The position numbers and the translations under genes are program-made. 64,000 nt of DNA. Origin: JAGWAJ01 sp965215155. Its GTDB lineage: Bacteria; Acidobacteriota; Vicinamibacteria; Vicinamibacterales; UBA8438. The stretch lies in NCBI GenBank assembly GCA_965215155.1, contig CBDCCY010000004.1, positions 3,038,001 to 3,102,000 on the forward strand. The letters are read 5' to 3'. This document shows, one piece after another, positions 43,525 to 52,343 of the stretch. Positions within the stretch are counted from its first letter, which is position 1, and every line of letters begins with the position of its first letter. The notes under the pieces were generated by a model. The model did not search any database. It was not told the origin of the DNA and saw only the letters and a program-made list of their open reading frames with translations.

Positions 43525-44178
43525 ATGGCGGCGCGAGAGTTCGCGGAGATCTGGGGGGAGCAGATGCACGCGGCGCGGCATCTGCGGGTGGTCACCGCCG
43601 CCCTGTCGCTGGTGATCCTGGTGCTGGCTGTCGCGCTGGTCCGGCTCGCCTGGGCGCCGCCGCCGAAGCCGCTGGTGGTGCGCGTCGACGAGGTGGGCCG
43701 CGCCGAGGCGATCGCCTACGAGGCGATGGAGGCGCAGGCCGACCCGCTGGACCCGACCACCGGTTTCTTCCTGCACCGCTTCGTCGTCGACCACTACTCG
43801 CGCCGGCAGGGCACGGTCCGCGAGTACTGGGAGCAGTCCTTGTGGTTCCTGACGCCGGAGGTGGCCAACGCCGCCTACGCCGAGCAGGCCGAGGACATCG
43901 CGGCAACGGCGGTCGGCCTGCGGGACGAGGAACTCCACGTCGAGGATGTCGCCGTGCGCATCCTCCCGCAGCCCGCCGAGCCGCACAGCGCGGCGGCGAC
44001 GTTCGACCTGGTGCGGATGCGCGGCGGCGAGGAGCTGGCGCGCGAGTCCTGGTCGGTGTCGATGCGCTTCTCCTTCCTGCCGCAGATCCCGGCCGAGCTG
44101 GTCGTCCGCAACCCGATGGGAATCGTGATCTCGTTCCTCCAGGGCGACCGCATCGTGACGAGTGGAGACGGCCGGTGA
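43525..44178 (+). CDS. virB8: VirB8-type inner-membrane scaffold protein
   Basis: This 217-residue protein has one N-terminal membrane span (VVTAALSLVILVLAVALVRLAW) and a periplasmic NTF2-like domain (FFLHRFVVDHYSRRQGTVRE, WFLTPEVANAAYAEQA, SWSVSMRFSFLPQIPAELVV, NPMGIVISFLQGDR). The NPxG motif near the end is typical of TrbF/VirB8. It nucleates the transport complex. It starts 3 bp after the virB6 stop and overlaps the next gene. Confidence 0.9.
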   Translation: MAAREFAEIWGEQMHAARHLRVVTAALSLVILVLAVALVRLAWAPPPKPLVVRVDEVGRAEAIAYEAMEAQADPLDPTTGFFLHRFVVDHYSRRQGTVREYWEQSLWFLTPEVANAAYAEQAEDIAATAVGLRDEELHVEDVAVRILPQPAEPHSAAATFDLVRMRGGEELARESWSVSMRFSFLPQIPAELVVRNPMGIVISFLQGDRIVTSGDGR

Positions 44179-45089
44179 TCCCGCACCTGGGCGGCCGCGC
44201 CGTGGCGCTCTCGGCCATGGGCTGGCGGGGGCGCGACGCCGAGTGGCTCGCGCTGGTCTGCCTGCACAGCGGGGTGTTCCTGCGCCGGCAGTACCTCGAC
44301 TTCCTCGGCCGGACGAATCCGGCGCTCGCGCACCGCTTCGTCAAACGGTGCGGCAAGGCCGCCGTCGAGGAGCCGTTCGGCGGCTCGAAGCTGCGGCTGT
44401 GCCGGATCGCCGCCCGGCCGCACTACCGCGCGCTGGGAGCCGAGCACCTCCGGCACCGGCGCGAGGCGTCGCCGGAGGTGACGTTGCGGCGCCTGCTGTC
44501 GCTCGACTATGTGCTCGACCACCTCGCCGCGCCGTGGCTGCCCACCGAGGCCGAGAAGGTGGCGGCGCTCGACGCCGCGGGGGTCCCCGAGCAGGTGCTT
44601 CCCGGCCGGCTGTACCAGGGGGCGGGCCGAGCGACGCGGCGGCACTTCGTCCACAAGCTGCCCGTGGCGTTCGACGGCGAGCGGGCGACCTTCGTGTTCG
44701 TCCAGGCCGAGGACGTGACCGAGGCGGGGGTCCGCACGTGGGGCGGGCAGCACGCCGCACTGTGGGCCGTGCTGCGCGAGAGAGGCTGCGCGGTCGAGGC
44801 CGTTGTCGCCGGCCGCGACCCGGCGCGGCTCGCCGAGGCGGGCCGGATCCTCGACGGCTGGACGCGCGCGCCCTCGCCGGCTCCCGCCACGCCGGAGCCG
44901 GACGCGGAGAACGACGCGATCCGAAAGGCCGTGGCCGCGGGCGACCTGGCGGCCCTGGAAGCCTGGGGCGGCCTCAACGGCGCGCTGGCCCGCCTGCGCG
45001 AGCTGGCGGGCAGCAAGGCGGCGGCCGGCCGCGCACAGCCCGCCATCGACGCCGGCCGGACGTGGCGGTCGAGGAGGGTGCCGGAATGA
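44175..45089 (+). CDS. Transfer-operon protein of unknown function
   Basis: This 304-residue soluble-looking protein shows no clear family motif. Its N-terminal part (MGWRGRDAEWLALVCLHSGV, FLRRQYLDFLGRTNPALAHR, FVKRCGKAAV) looks like a winged helix of the kind found in replication-relaxation proteins, and RRHFVHKLPVAFDGERATFV is beta-rich. It begins at GTG 44175 inside the virB8 stop and overlaps virD4 by four bases. The position between VirB8 and the coupling protein suggests a role in DNA recruitment, which is inference only. Confidence 0.6.
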   Translation: MIPHLGGRAVALSAMGWRGRDAEWLALVCLHSGVFLRRQYLDFLGRTNPALAHRFVKRCGKAAVEEPFGGSKLRLCRIAARPHYRALGAEHLRHRREASPEVTLRRLLSLDYVLDHLAAPWLPTEAEKVAALDAAGVPEQVLPGRLYQGAGRATRRHFVHKLPVAFDGERATFVFVQAEDVTEAGVRTWGGQHAALWAVLRERGCAVEAVVAGRDPARLAEAGRILDGWTRAPSPAPATPEPDAENDAIRKAVAAGDLAALEAWGGLNGALARLRELAGSKAAAGRAQPAIDAGRTWRSRRVPE

Positions 45090-47071
45090 TGCGCGTGCTC
45101 GCGGCGCTGGCCGTCGTCGTGATCGTCTGGCTCCGGTGGCCGTTCCCGCCGTTCGGCGCCGACCCGGCCGCCGACCTGATCGCCATCTACTCGCCGCGCC
45201 TCCACGCATCGATCCGCGTCTGGCACTACCTCGCCCCGGCCGCCGCCGCCGGCATGGCCGGCTCGGTCGCCGTCGCCGCCGGCCGCGTCTGGTTCACCGG
45301 CCGGCGGCGCGGCCGGGTCCGCGGCAAGCTGCCGCCGTGGCCGGCCGGCCCGGCCGACCCCGCGCCGGCCGTCGTCGTCGGCGAGGTCCACCATCCGGTC
45401 GCCGTCCGGGAGGCCGCCAGCCCGCAGTGGCTCGTCTTGCCCGAGCTTGGCCTGTACACCGGCATCCTCATCTGCGGCGCCATCGGCTCGGGCAAGACCT
45501 CGGCCTGCATGCGCCCGTTCGCCCGCCAGCTCCTCGGCTGGCAGGCCGGCGACCCCGAGCGGCGCGTCGCCGGCCTGGTGCTCGAAGTCAAGGGCGACTT
45601 CTGCCATCAGGTGCGCGAAATCCTCGACGGCGCCGGCCGCCGCGACGACTACATCGAGCTGGGCATCGGCGGGCGCTGGCAGTGGAACCCGCTCGGCGAC
45701 GACCAGCTCGACTCCTACTCGCTGGCCTACACCGTCGCCAGCCTCATCAACCAGCTCTTCGGCCGCTCGAAAGAGCCGTTCTGGCAGCAGGCGTACGTCA
45801 ACCTGGTGCGCTGGATCATCGTCCTCTACCGGATGTCGCCCAGCCCGTGGGTGACGCTGCGCGACGTGTACCGGTGCACGCTCGACCCCAAGCGCATCGA
45901 GGCGAAGATCGCCGAGGTCGAGGCGTCCGTCGAGCCGCCCGGGCAGGTCCGGATCGCGATGGCGGAGCTGGCCGCGCACGGCGACGAACTGGCCGCCTGG
46001 GCCTGGAAGCCGGTCGGCGGCGGCGCGGTCGCCACGGCCGACGAGGCGGCGCTGCGCGAGCAGCTCACGAAGATCGGGGTCGCGTTCGACGCCGAGCGTC
46101 CGGCCCCCGCCGACCCGGCCCGCCGCGAGCGCCTCGACGCGGTACGGCGCTGGTACGTGCAGGACTGGCAGGCGCTCGACCAGAAGCTGCGCTCCAGCAT
46201 CATCGAGGGACTCAGCGTCTTCCTCTCGGTCTTCGACCTGCCGGAGGTGGCCAGCGTCTTCTGTCCGCCGGCCCCGCCGGCCCCGCCGCCGCCGCCCGAC
46301 GAGGCGCCCGCAGAGTCCGCCGTCGACGTCATCCGGCCGCTGCCGCCGCTCGACGAGGTGCTCGACTCGGGCAGCGTACTGTGCCTGAACATGCCGGCCG
46401 GGACCAACCCGGCGCTCTCCCGCGCCGTCGGCGTGCTCCTCAAGCAGGCGTGGCTACAGACGCTGCTGCGCCGGCCCGCCGAGATGCAGCGCGACCCCGA
46501 GCGCGTCTTCCGGCCGGCCGTGTTTCTCTGCGACGAGTACCAGACGTTCGCCACGGTCGGCGAGGACGACCCGGCCGGCGACGAGAAGGCGTTCGCCCTG
46601 ACGCGCCAGTCGCGCCTCATTCCCATCGTCGCCACGCAGTCGATCTCGTCGCTACGCGCCGTGCTCGGCCAGTCCGAGGCGTGGCGCGCGCTGCTCCAGA
46701 CGCTGCGGACTCGCATCTTCCTCTCGCTCGCCGACGACTCGTCAGGGCAGATCGCCAGCGCCCTGTGCGGCTCGGTCCCGAAGATGAAGGCGTCCTACAG
46801 CGTCTCGGAGCAGACCGACGGTGCGACGGCGTCGCTGCTCACCGGCTCGCCCGGCGGGGGAACGGGCAGCCTCAGCGCCAGCAAGTCGTTCAGCGAGCAC
46901 CGCGAGCCGCTGTTCCATCCGCGCGACTTCGCCCTGCTCGGCAACTGCCAGGCCATCGTCCTGCCCTACGACGGCCGCCGCGCCCTCGGCGCGAGGCGCT
47001 GCTACCTCAAGCCCGACTTCCTCCCGCGGGAGCATCCCTACTGGCGCGCCCGCGAGACCGGGGAGCTGTAG
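45086..47071 (+). CDS. virD4: VirD4/TraG-type coupling ATPase
   Basis: This 661-residue protein has two membrane segments in the first 70 residues, then a RecA-like ATPase with Walker A LICGAIGSGKTSACM (about 131), Walker B VFLCDEYQTFATVG (about 478) and the VATQSISSLRAVLG helix. TraD/TraG coupling proteins bring the relaxase-DNA complex to the channel. A proline-rich insert (PPAPPAPPPPPDE) lies before the Walker B half. It is directly upstream of virB11 with no gap. Confidence 0.92.
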   Translation: MMRVLAALAVVVIVWLRWPFPPFGADPAADLIAIYSPRLHASIRVWHYLAPAAAAGMAGSVAVAAGRVWFTGRRRGRVRGKLPPWPAGPADPAPAVVVGEVHHPVAVREAASPQWLVLPELGLYTGILICGAIGSGKTSACMRPFARQLLGWQAGDPERRVAGLVLEVKGDFCHQVREILDGAGRRDDYIELGIGGRWQWNPLGDDQLDSYSLAYTVASLINQLFGRSKEPFWQQAYVNLVRWIIVLYRMSPSPWVTLRDVYRCTLDPKRIEAKIAEVEASVEPPGQVRIAMAELAAHGDELAAWAWKPVGGGAVATADEAALREQLTKIGVAFDAERPAPADPARRERLDAVRRWYVQDWQALDQKLRSSIIEGLSVFLSVFDLPEVASVFCPPAPPAPPPPPDEAPAESAVDVIRPLPPLDEVLDSGSVLCLNMPAGTNPALSRAVGVLLKQAWLQTLLRRPAEMQRDPERVFRPAVFLCDEYQTFATVGEDDPAGDEKAFALTRQSRLIPIVATQSISSLRAVLGQSEAWRALLQTLRTRIFLSLADDSSGQIASALCGSVPKMKASYSVSEQTDGATASLLTGSPGGGTGSLSASKSFSEHREPLFHPRDFALLGNCQAIVLPYDGRRALGARRCYLKPDFLPREHPYWRARETGEL

Positions 47072-48121
47072 ATGGAGCTGACCATCGCTGACCTCAAGCC
47101 GTTCCTGCCGGGACTCGAAGCCGCGCTGGACGACGAGGCGGTCTCCGAAGTGATGATCAACGGGCCGGCCGCGGTCTTCATCGAGCGCGCCGGCCGCATG
47201 GCCGCCCTGGATGCGCCTGCGCTGACCGCCGAGGCGGTAGCCCGCGCCGCCGTCCAGATCGCCCGCCCGCTCGGCAAGGACCCGCTCGCCGAGCCGGTCA
47301 TCGACGCGCGGCTGGCCGACGGCTCCCGCGTCGCCATCTGCGGTCCGCCGGCCGCGCCAACGGCCGCGATCACCATCCGCCGCTTCGGCGGCCGGGCCTT
47401 CACCATCGAGGAGCTGACCGCCAGCGGCTCGCTGCCCGCCGCCGTGGCCGAGGAGACCGCGGCCATGCTCGGCCGCGAGCGGAACGTGCTGATCTCCGGC
47501 GGCACCGGCTCGGGCAAGACGACGCTGCTGAACGCGCTGGTCTCGCTGCTGCCGGCCGAGGGGCGCGTCATCTCCATCGAGGACACGCTGGAGCTGCGGC
47601 TGCGCCGCGCCAACGGCCTGCGGTTCGAGGCGCGCGGGCTCGGCGGCAGGGGCGTCACGATCCGAGACCTGGTGCGCCACGCCCTGCGCCACCGCCCGGA
47701 CCACATCGTCGTCGGCGAGGTCCGCGGGGCCGAGGCCGCCGACCTGCTCCAGGCGCTCAACACCGGACACGGCGGGAGCCTCGCCACGGTGCATGCGAAC
47801 AACGCCACCGCGGCGCTGTCGCGCCTCGCCACCTGCGCCATGCAGGCATCCGACGCGCTGCCGTGGACGGTCGTCTGCCGCGGGGTGATCGACGGCATCG
47901 AGGCCGTCATCCACCAGACCCGGACGCCCGAAGGGGTACGCCGCGTCGAGCAGATGGTGCGCGTCCGCGACTACGACGCACAGGAGAACCGCTGGGTGGT
48001 CGAGCGGGTCTGGCCGTCGCCGGCCGGGGAGCCGCGGGTCGCAACGGTCGGCGCGCCGACGGGGAAGCGGTCTGCCAGGTCTGTGGCGAAGCGCCGAGGC
48101 GGCCGGCGGCGCAGGCGGTGA
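47072..48121 (+). CDS. virB11: VirB11-type ATPase
   Basis: This 349-residue hexameric secretion ATPase has an N-terminal domain with SEVMINGPAAVFIER and a C-terminal domain with Walker A ISGGTGSGKTTLLN (about 143), Asp box ISIEDTLELRL, Walker B PDHIVVGEVRGAEAADLL and the GHGGSLATVHANN motif. It ends in a very basic tail (AKRRGGRRRRR). It switches the machine between pilus building and DNA export. It is the last T4SS gene of the operon. Confidence 0.93.
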   Translation: MELTIADLKPFLPGLEAALDDEAVSEVMINGPAAVFIERAGRMAALDAPALTAEAVARAAVQIARPLGKDPLAEPVIDARLADGSRVAICGPPAAPTAAITIRRFGGRAFTIEELTASGSLPAAVAEETAAMLGRERNVLISGGTGSGKTTLLNALVSLLPAEGRVISIEDTLELRLRRANGLRFEARGLGGRGVTIRDLVRHALRHRPDHIVVGEVRGAEAADLLQALNTGHGGSLATVHANNATAALSRLATCAMQASDALPWTVVCRGVIDGIEAVIHQTRTPEGVRRVEQMVRVRDYDAQENRWVVERVWPSPAGEPRVATVGAPTGKRSARSVAKRRGGRRRRR

Positions 48122-48145
48122 CAGACAGAGCAAGGAGGTGCAGGA

Positions 48146-48337
48146 ATGAGCGAACGTGACGGCAACGGCGGCGAGCAGCAGGCGCCGCCGATCCGGGTGG
48201 CGACCCGCGAGCAGTTCGACGACGCGGTCGAGGATCTGCTGCGCACCGGGCGCCCCATCGAGGCGCCGTCGCTGGAGCGGCTGGCCGACTGGGACGTGGA
48301 CCTCGAAGACGACGAGGGCCGGATCGAGGCGCTGTGA
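48146..48337 (+). CDS. Small acidic protein before ardC
   Basis: This acidic protein of 63 residues (EDLLRTGRPIEAPSLERLAD, WDVDLEDDEGRIEAL) has a good ribosome site (aaggagg) 24 bp after virB11. The family is unknown. It is translationally coupled to ardC, so it may act with it. Confidence 0.65.
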   Translation: MSERDGNGGEQQAPPIRVATREQFDDAVEDLLRTGRPIEAPSLERLADWDVDLEDDEGRIEAL

Positions 48338-49476
48338 TGGGCAAGGCGCAAGAGAAGGCCAACCAGTATCACGAGCAGTTCGCCGCGCGCATCATCCAGG
48401 CGCTCAAGGATGGGACAGCCCCGTGGCAGAAGCCATGGAAGCCGGGTGAGCGCATCCTGCCACACAACTTCGGCAGCGGACGCGACTACCGCGGTGGCAA
48501 CGCTGTGTACCTCACCATGCAGGCGCTCGACCGCGGCTACGCCGACCCGCGCTGGGGCGGCTACCGCCAGATTCAGGAAGCCGGCGGCCATGTCCGCAAG
48601 GGCGAGAAGGGTACGCCCATCCTCTACGTCGAGTGGCGCCAGCGAAGGACGGCCCGCGACGAGCAGGACAAGCCGGTGCTCGACGAGGCGGGCCGGCCGA
48701 AGCTCGAATGGGTCCAGCGGGACCGGCCGCTCGTCAAGCTCCACCACGTCTTCAACGTCGAGCAGACCGACGGCCTCAAGCTGCGGTCGCTCCAGACCGC
48801 AGCGGGGCCGGAGTGGGAGGGGCACGAGCGCGCCGAGGCGCTGATCAAGAGCAGCGGGGTCCGCCTCGACCACGTGGCCGGCGACCGGGCCTACTACAGC
48901 CTGAAGGATGACCGTGTGGTGCTGCCGGAGCGGAGCCAGTTCGACTCCCAGTCCGCCTACACGCACACCGCACTGCACGAGCTGGGGCACGCCACCGGGC
49001 ATCCGGATCGGTTGAACCGCTCGACCCTGGTGAACCACGGCGGCTTCGGCACCGAGACCTACGCCCGCGAGGAACTGCGGGCGGAGATCGCGGCGATGAT
49101 GACCGGCGAGCAGCTCGGGGTCGGGCATGAGCCGCGGCACGGCACCGCCTACGTCAGCTCCTGGATCAAGGCGCTGCAGAACGACCCGCGGGAGATCCGC
49201 GCCGCGGCCGTCGACGCGCAGCGGATCTCCGACTGGCTGCTGGTGCGGGAGCGCGAGCGGAGCCTGGGCGATGAGCGGGCGGCGCCCGCGCCGGCCGGGG
49301 CCACCGGCGAGACGCGCGAGCCTGACGGGCCGGAACGGTCGCCGCGCATGGGGCCGGACGCGCCCGGCGCCCCGCCGGCGGCGCACGACGCGGAGCGCGG
49401 GTTCGGGCGGCTGGGACCGGCGATGGCTCCGGCGCCGAACAATGGACCTCTGCGCGACACGGGACCGAGCCGCTGA
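48337..49476 (+). CDS. ardC: ArdC-type antirestriction protein
   Basis: This 379-residue protein has an N-terminal ssDNA-binding domain (residues about 1-125: WQKPWKPGERILPHNFGSGR, YRGGNAVYLTMQA, GGYRQIQEAGGHVRKGEKGT) and a C-terminal zinc metalloprotease-like domain with HTALHELGHATGHP at about 213 and EELRAEIAAMM. ArdC coats incoming single strands during conjugation and protects them from restriction. Such genes lie in the leading region next to oriT, which draws attention to the structured element 200 bp downstream. GTG at 48334 is an alternative start. Confidence 0.9.
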   Translation: MGKAQEKANQYHEQFAARIIQALKDGTAPWQKPWKPGERILPHNFGSGRDYRGGNAVYLTMQALDRGYADPRWGGYRQIQEAGGHVRKGEKGTPILYVEWRQRRTARDEQDKPVLDEAGRPKLEWVQRDRPLVKLHHVFNVEQTDGLKLRSLQTAAGPEWEGHERAEALIKSSGVRLDHVAGDRAYYSLKDDRVVLPERSQFDSQSAYTHTALHELGHATGHPDRLNRSTLVNHGGFGTETYAREELRAEIAAMMTGEQLGVGHEPRHGTAYVSSWIKALQNDPREIRAAAVDAQRISDWLLVRERERSLGDERAAPAPAGATGETREPDGPERSPRMGPDAPGAPPAAHDAERGFGRLGPAMAPAPNNGPLRDTGPSR

Positions 49477-49683
49477 CCGGCCGGCTCCAGGCCGTCACCG
49501 AGGCGGCCGGCGCGGACGGCTGAACCCCGCTGGACCGTCCCCGCGACCCTACAGCATGTCGGGGCCACGGTGCCGGCTTCGGGGGCCGGGCTTGCTGGAA
49601 GGGACGCGCAGCGCGGTCCGCGGCGTCGTCTGCGGCTGCGGCAGCCGCGGTTCCCCCTTCCTCGGAGAGGACAAATACGGGAT
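49477..49683. other. Noncoding stretch between ardC and the structured element
   Basis: No gene is supported. Its last 30 bp (cccttcctcggagaggacaaatac) resemble the sequence immediately left of structured element copy 1, so the conserved module is somewhat longer than the three stems. Confidence 0.45.
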
Positions 49684-49760
49684 GGAGCGACCCGCCCGGC
49701 AGGTGTAACGAAGGAACACCGGCCGGGGCCACGGAACGCCAGTTTCGTGGGGGTCGCTCC
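49684..49760. ncRNA. Conserved three-stem noncoding element, copy 2
   Basis: P1 pairs ggagcgaccc (49684-49693) with gggtcgctcc (49751-49760). P2 pairs ggtgt (49702-49706) with acacc (49716-49720) around the loop aacgaagga. P3 pairs acggaac (49731-49737) with gtttcgt (49742-49748) around gcca. Compared with copy 1 (9110-9193) the P2 closing pair changes from T-G to T-A and the P3 stem changes at several positions with pairing kept. It is 207 bp after ardC. The strand and role are unknown. Confidence 0.65.
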
Positions 49761-49850
49761 CGGCTTTTCCCCGACCCCATTTATGGATCCGTACATGGCT
49801 CCTGGAGGTACGGTTCGGTCAATTAATACGGGGAATTCTCGGCGGCGTTC

Positions 49851-49903
49851 GTGTAACTTCGGCTGTAAGTTCAGCGTAATCAGTGAGGTCGGTCAACTTA
49901 CAC
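49851..49903. repeat. Iteron-like repeats, right set
   Basis: gtgtaacttc (49851-49860), ctgtaagttc (49863-49872) and the inverted caacttacac (49894-49903) are variants of the GTGTAAGTTC iterons at 9282-9365. They lie about 90 bp after the structured element, as in copy 1. Further tgtgac and gtcac motifs follow to 49980. Confidence 0.6.
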
Positions 49904-50194
49904 GCTGAGATGGCTGTTTCTGGTCTGTGCTTGGGTGTGACGGCGCTTGTGACTCAGTCACAGGGATGCGGTCACGGTCTGACGCGGCACTATTCGGCAT
50001 CCTCGGCGGGCGATCTCGGCTCCCTGCTGCTGGCGATCTCGTGGTCGCCGCTGGTGCTCTGATCCTCTGATCCTCTTCCCGCGCCCGTCTCCGTTCGGTG
50101 CTGACAATTCCCTTTGCCTCGATGTGCGGTCTGTGCTGGCCGTTGCAGTTCTCGACGTTGGCTTGCGCGACGTGGCCTCGGTCGTGGTCGATGC

Positions 50195-50400
50195 GGCCGG
50201 ATCCGGTTCTCCGCGACAACAGAGCGGCGCTCCGGCACGGCATTTCCTCGTCCTGGAACGAGGGCCAGCCTTTCCGGCTGGCCCGCAAACGACTTCCCGC
50301 ACGGTCGGGCGCGGCAGTCACCCTGGAAGGCCGAAGCGCACGCGGAGGACGGCGAAGTCGTTTGACGGCCGTGCTCGACCGTGCGCGACGTAGACGCTTG
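50195..50400 (+). repeat. Dispersed repeat related to 13205-13350
   Basis: This plus-strand segment matches the minus strand at 13205-13350 over most of its length, including a hairpin ggccagcc-tttcc-ggctggcc and the run ttgacggccgtg. It ends before the barrel remnant at 50485. I cannot name the element; it could be a degraded mobile element end or an intergenic repeat family of this genome. The flanking 49904-50194 holds no supportable gene. Confidence 0.55.
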
Positions 50401-50484
50401 GTTCGGGCGGCGTTCAGGCACGATGCCGGCCACGCTCGCGGGGCGACTGAACCGGCCGAGTTCCCGTCCGAACAGGTAGAGGTA

Positions 50485-50950
50485 GAGGAGCGAAGCGGGC
50501 GCGGAGGCCGCCGGATGCGATCGGATGCGGCTGCGATGCGGCGTGGGATGTCGCTGTCGCTGGGGTGGGATCCGACCCCGTCGAGCCCGCTCGGGCTGAC
50601 GGCGCGGGTGTCCCCGTCGAGGGGCGGCTCGGCGCAGGGCGGGGCCGAGACGCTGTGGAACAACCAGATGGCCTACGGCATGGGCTCGCACCAGATGTAC
50701 GGGGCCGGCGGACAACTCAACGCCGAGGTGGGCTACGGGCTGCCGGTGGGCGCGCGCCTGGTGGGGACGCCGCGGGTCGGGTTGACGACCTCGCAGTACG
50801 GCCGGGACTACCGGGGTCGGCTACGCCCTCGGGGTGCTCGACCGGGGCAAGCTGAACTTCGAGCTGGGTGTCGACGCGCAGCGGCGGGAGATGCCGATGC
50901 AGGGCGAAGCCAGCAACGGGGTCATGGGCCGGGGCACGCTCGGCTGGTGA
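50485..50950 (+). pseudogene. C-terminal fragment of an outer-membrane beta-barrel (autotransporter-like) protein
   Basis: One frame gives MAYGMGSHQMYGAGGQLNAE, VGYGLPVGARLVGTPRVGLT and ends after TSQYGRDYR; a shift near 50815 continues VGYALGVLDRGKLNFELGVD, AQRREMPMQGEASNGVMGRG and ends TLGW with an aromatic last residue, as outer-membrane barrels do. The large passenger part is absent. Similar C-terminal barrels are common in acidobacterial surface proteins. It is probably the right-hand chromosomal flank of the mobile region. Confidence 0.7.
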
Positions 50951-51277
50951 ATGTCAGGCGAGACGCCGGACAGCCGCCGTCCGACGATCACGCCGCCGCG
51001 CTACCGGACCGAGGGCCTGCCCGCCGAGTTGCGCGAGACGGCTGCGGTTCATGCCGTGGTCGAGGCGTTGCGGGCGGCGGTCGATCAGTTGGACGGTGAA
51101 CCGGGCCGGGACGCCGCGGCAGCGGCTTGGCACGCGGCGTCGGTCGTGCGTCTGTTCTGCTCGACCTACGGGGGCACCATCGCCGCCGTGCGTGTGAACG
51201 AGGACCACTTCATCGTGGTCACGGCCACGGTTCCGGGTGACGACGGGGTCGGTGGGGTTTCGGTCGCCCCACGTTGA
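50951..51277 (+). CDS. Hypothetical protein
   Basis: This 108-residue protein (ELRETAAVHAVVEALRAAVD, AAAWHAASVVRLFCSTYGGT, VNEDHFIVVTATVPGDDGVG) has no signal peptide or membrane span and resembles no family I know. ATG at 50951 follows the barrel stop directly. The next 125 bp up to the cytochrome gene could encode a short continuation in another frame (RRAVGLRRAVERLTANLAMS), but this is weak. Confidence 0.45.
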   Translation: MSGETPDSRRPTITPPRYRTEGLPAELRETAAVHAVVEALRAAVDQLDGEPGRDAAAAAWHAASVVRLFCSTYGGTIAAVRVNEDHFIVVTATVPGDDGVGGVSVAPR

Positions 51278-51411
51278 GGAGGCCGTCATCCCGCGGCGGG
51301 CGGTCGGGTTGCGTCGCGCCGTCGAGCGCTTGACCGCGAACTTGGCGATGAGCGGCGTCATCCGCGCCGGGGCGCCGGACTTGTTGGTGATGCGAGGGGG
51401 CTGAAGTGAGG

Positions 51412-52284
51412 ATGGAACTGCCCAGGATGCAATGGATGCGGGCAGGGGCGGCTGCCGGCCTGGTCGCGCTGCTCGCCGGGCTGGGTGCGGCGCCGGCGCC
51501 CGCTGAGGCCGGGCAGCAGGACGACCGCTGCCAGCGCCTCTATCCGGCTCTGCAGCGTCCGCCCGGCGACCCCGAGGTGGCGGCCCGCGGCGAAGCCCTC
51601 TACGGCATCAACTGCCGCGCGTGCCACGGGATGGACCTGCGGGGCGGCGACCTCGGCGGACCCAACCTGCTGCGGTCGCAGCTCGTGCTGCGGGACGAGG
51701 CCGGCGAGCTGATGGCGCCGGTCATCCGCGACGGCCAGTCGGGGCCGGGCGGGTCCTACATGCCGCCGCAGCCGCTGTCCGACGAGGATCTCGAGGCGGT
51801 CGTGACCTACGTGCACGACGTGCTCGGCCGGGCGTCCCGGCAGGGGGGGCCGCCTCTCGGCGAGGAACTCGCGCTCGACATTCTCGTCGGCGACGCCACC
51901 GCCGGGCGGACGTACTTCCAGGAGAAGTGCGCGGCCTGCCATTCCCCGACCGGTGACCTCGAGGGCATCGCCACCCGGATTCCCCAGCCGAAGGAGCTGC
52001 AGAACACCTGGGTCCGGGGCGGGGGACGCAACACCGAGCGCCCGCCGGTGACGGTCACCGTCACCCTCGCCTCGGGTGAGCGGGTCTCGGGCCGGCTCGA
52101 GCGGCTCGACGACTTCCTCGTCGTGCTCACCGACGGCGCCGGCCGGCACCGGTCGTTCGGCCGCGAGGGCGACACCCCCCGAGTGGAGCTGGACGACCCG
52201 ATGGCCGCCCACCGCGAGATGCTGCAGGTGTACCGCGACGCCGACATCCACGACGTCACCGCCTACCTGGTGACCCTGAAATGA
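51412..52284 (+). CDS. Periplasmic dihaem cytochrome c
   Basis: This 290-residue protein has a signal peptide (MRAGAAAGLVALLAGLGAAP) and two CxxCH haem sites: CRACH in LYGINCRACHGMDL and CAACH in FQEKCAACHSPTGD. Axial Met candidates are in GGSYMPPQPLSDEDLEAVVT. It probably takes electrons from the PQQ dehydrogenase encoded right after it; the two reading frames are adjacent (stop 52284, next start 52344). A GTG at 51406 is an alternative start. Confidence 0.87.
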   Translation: MELPRMQWMRAGAAAGLVALLAGLGAAPAPAEAGQQDDRCQRLYPALQRPPGDPEVAARGEALYGINCRACHGMDLRGGDLGGPNLLRSQLVLRDEAGELMAPVIRDGQSGPGGSYMPPQPLSDEDLEAVVTYVHDVLGRASRQGGPPLGEELALDILVGDATAGRTYFQEKCAACHSPTGDLEGIATRIPQPKELQNTWVRGGGRNTERPPVTVTVTLASGERVSGRLERLDDFLVVLTDGAGRHRSFGREGDTPRVELDDPMAAHREMLQVYRDADIHDVTAYLVTLK

Positions 52285-52343
52285 CCGCCTGCCTGCTGCC
52301 GGCGGGCGTACCCCGCCGCCCACGCCACGAGTGGTTACGTGAA

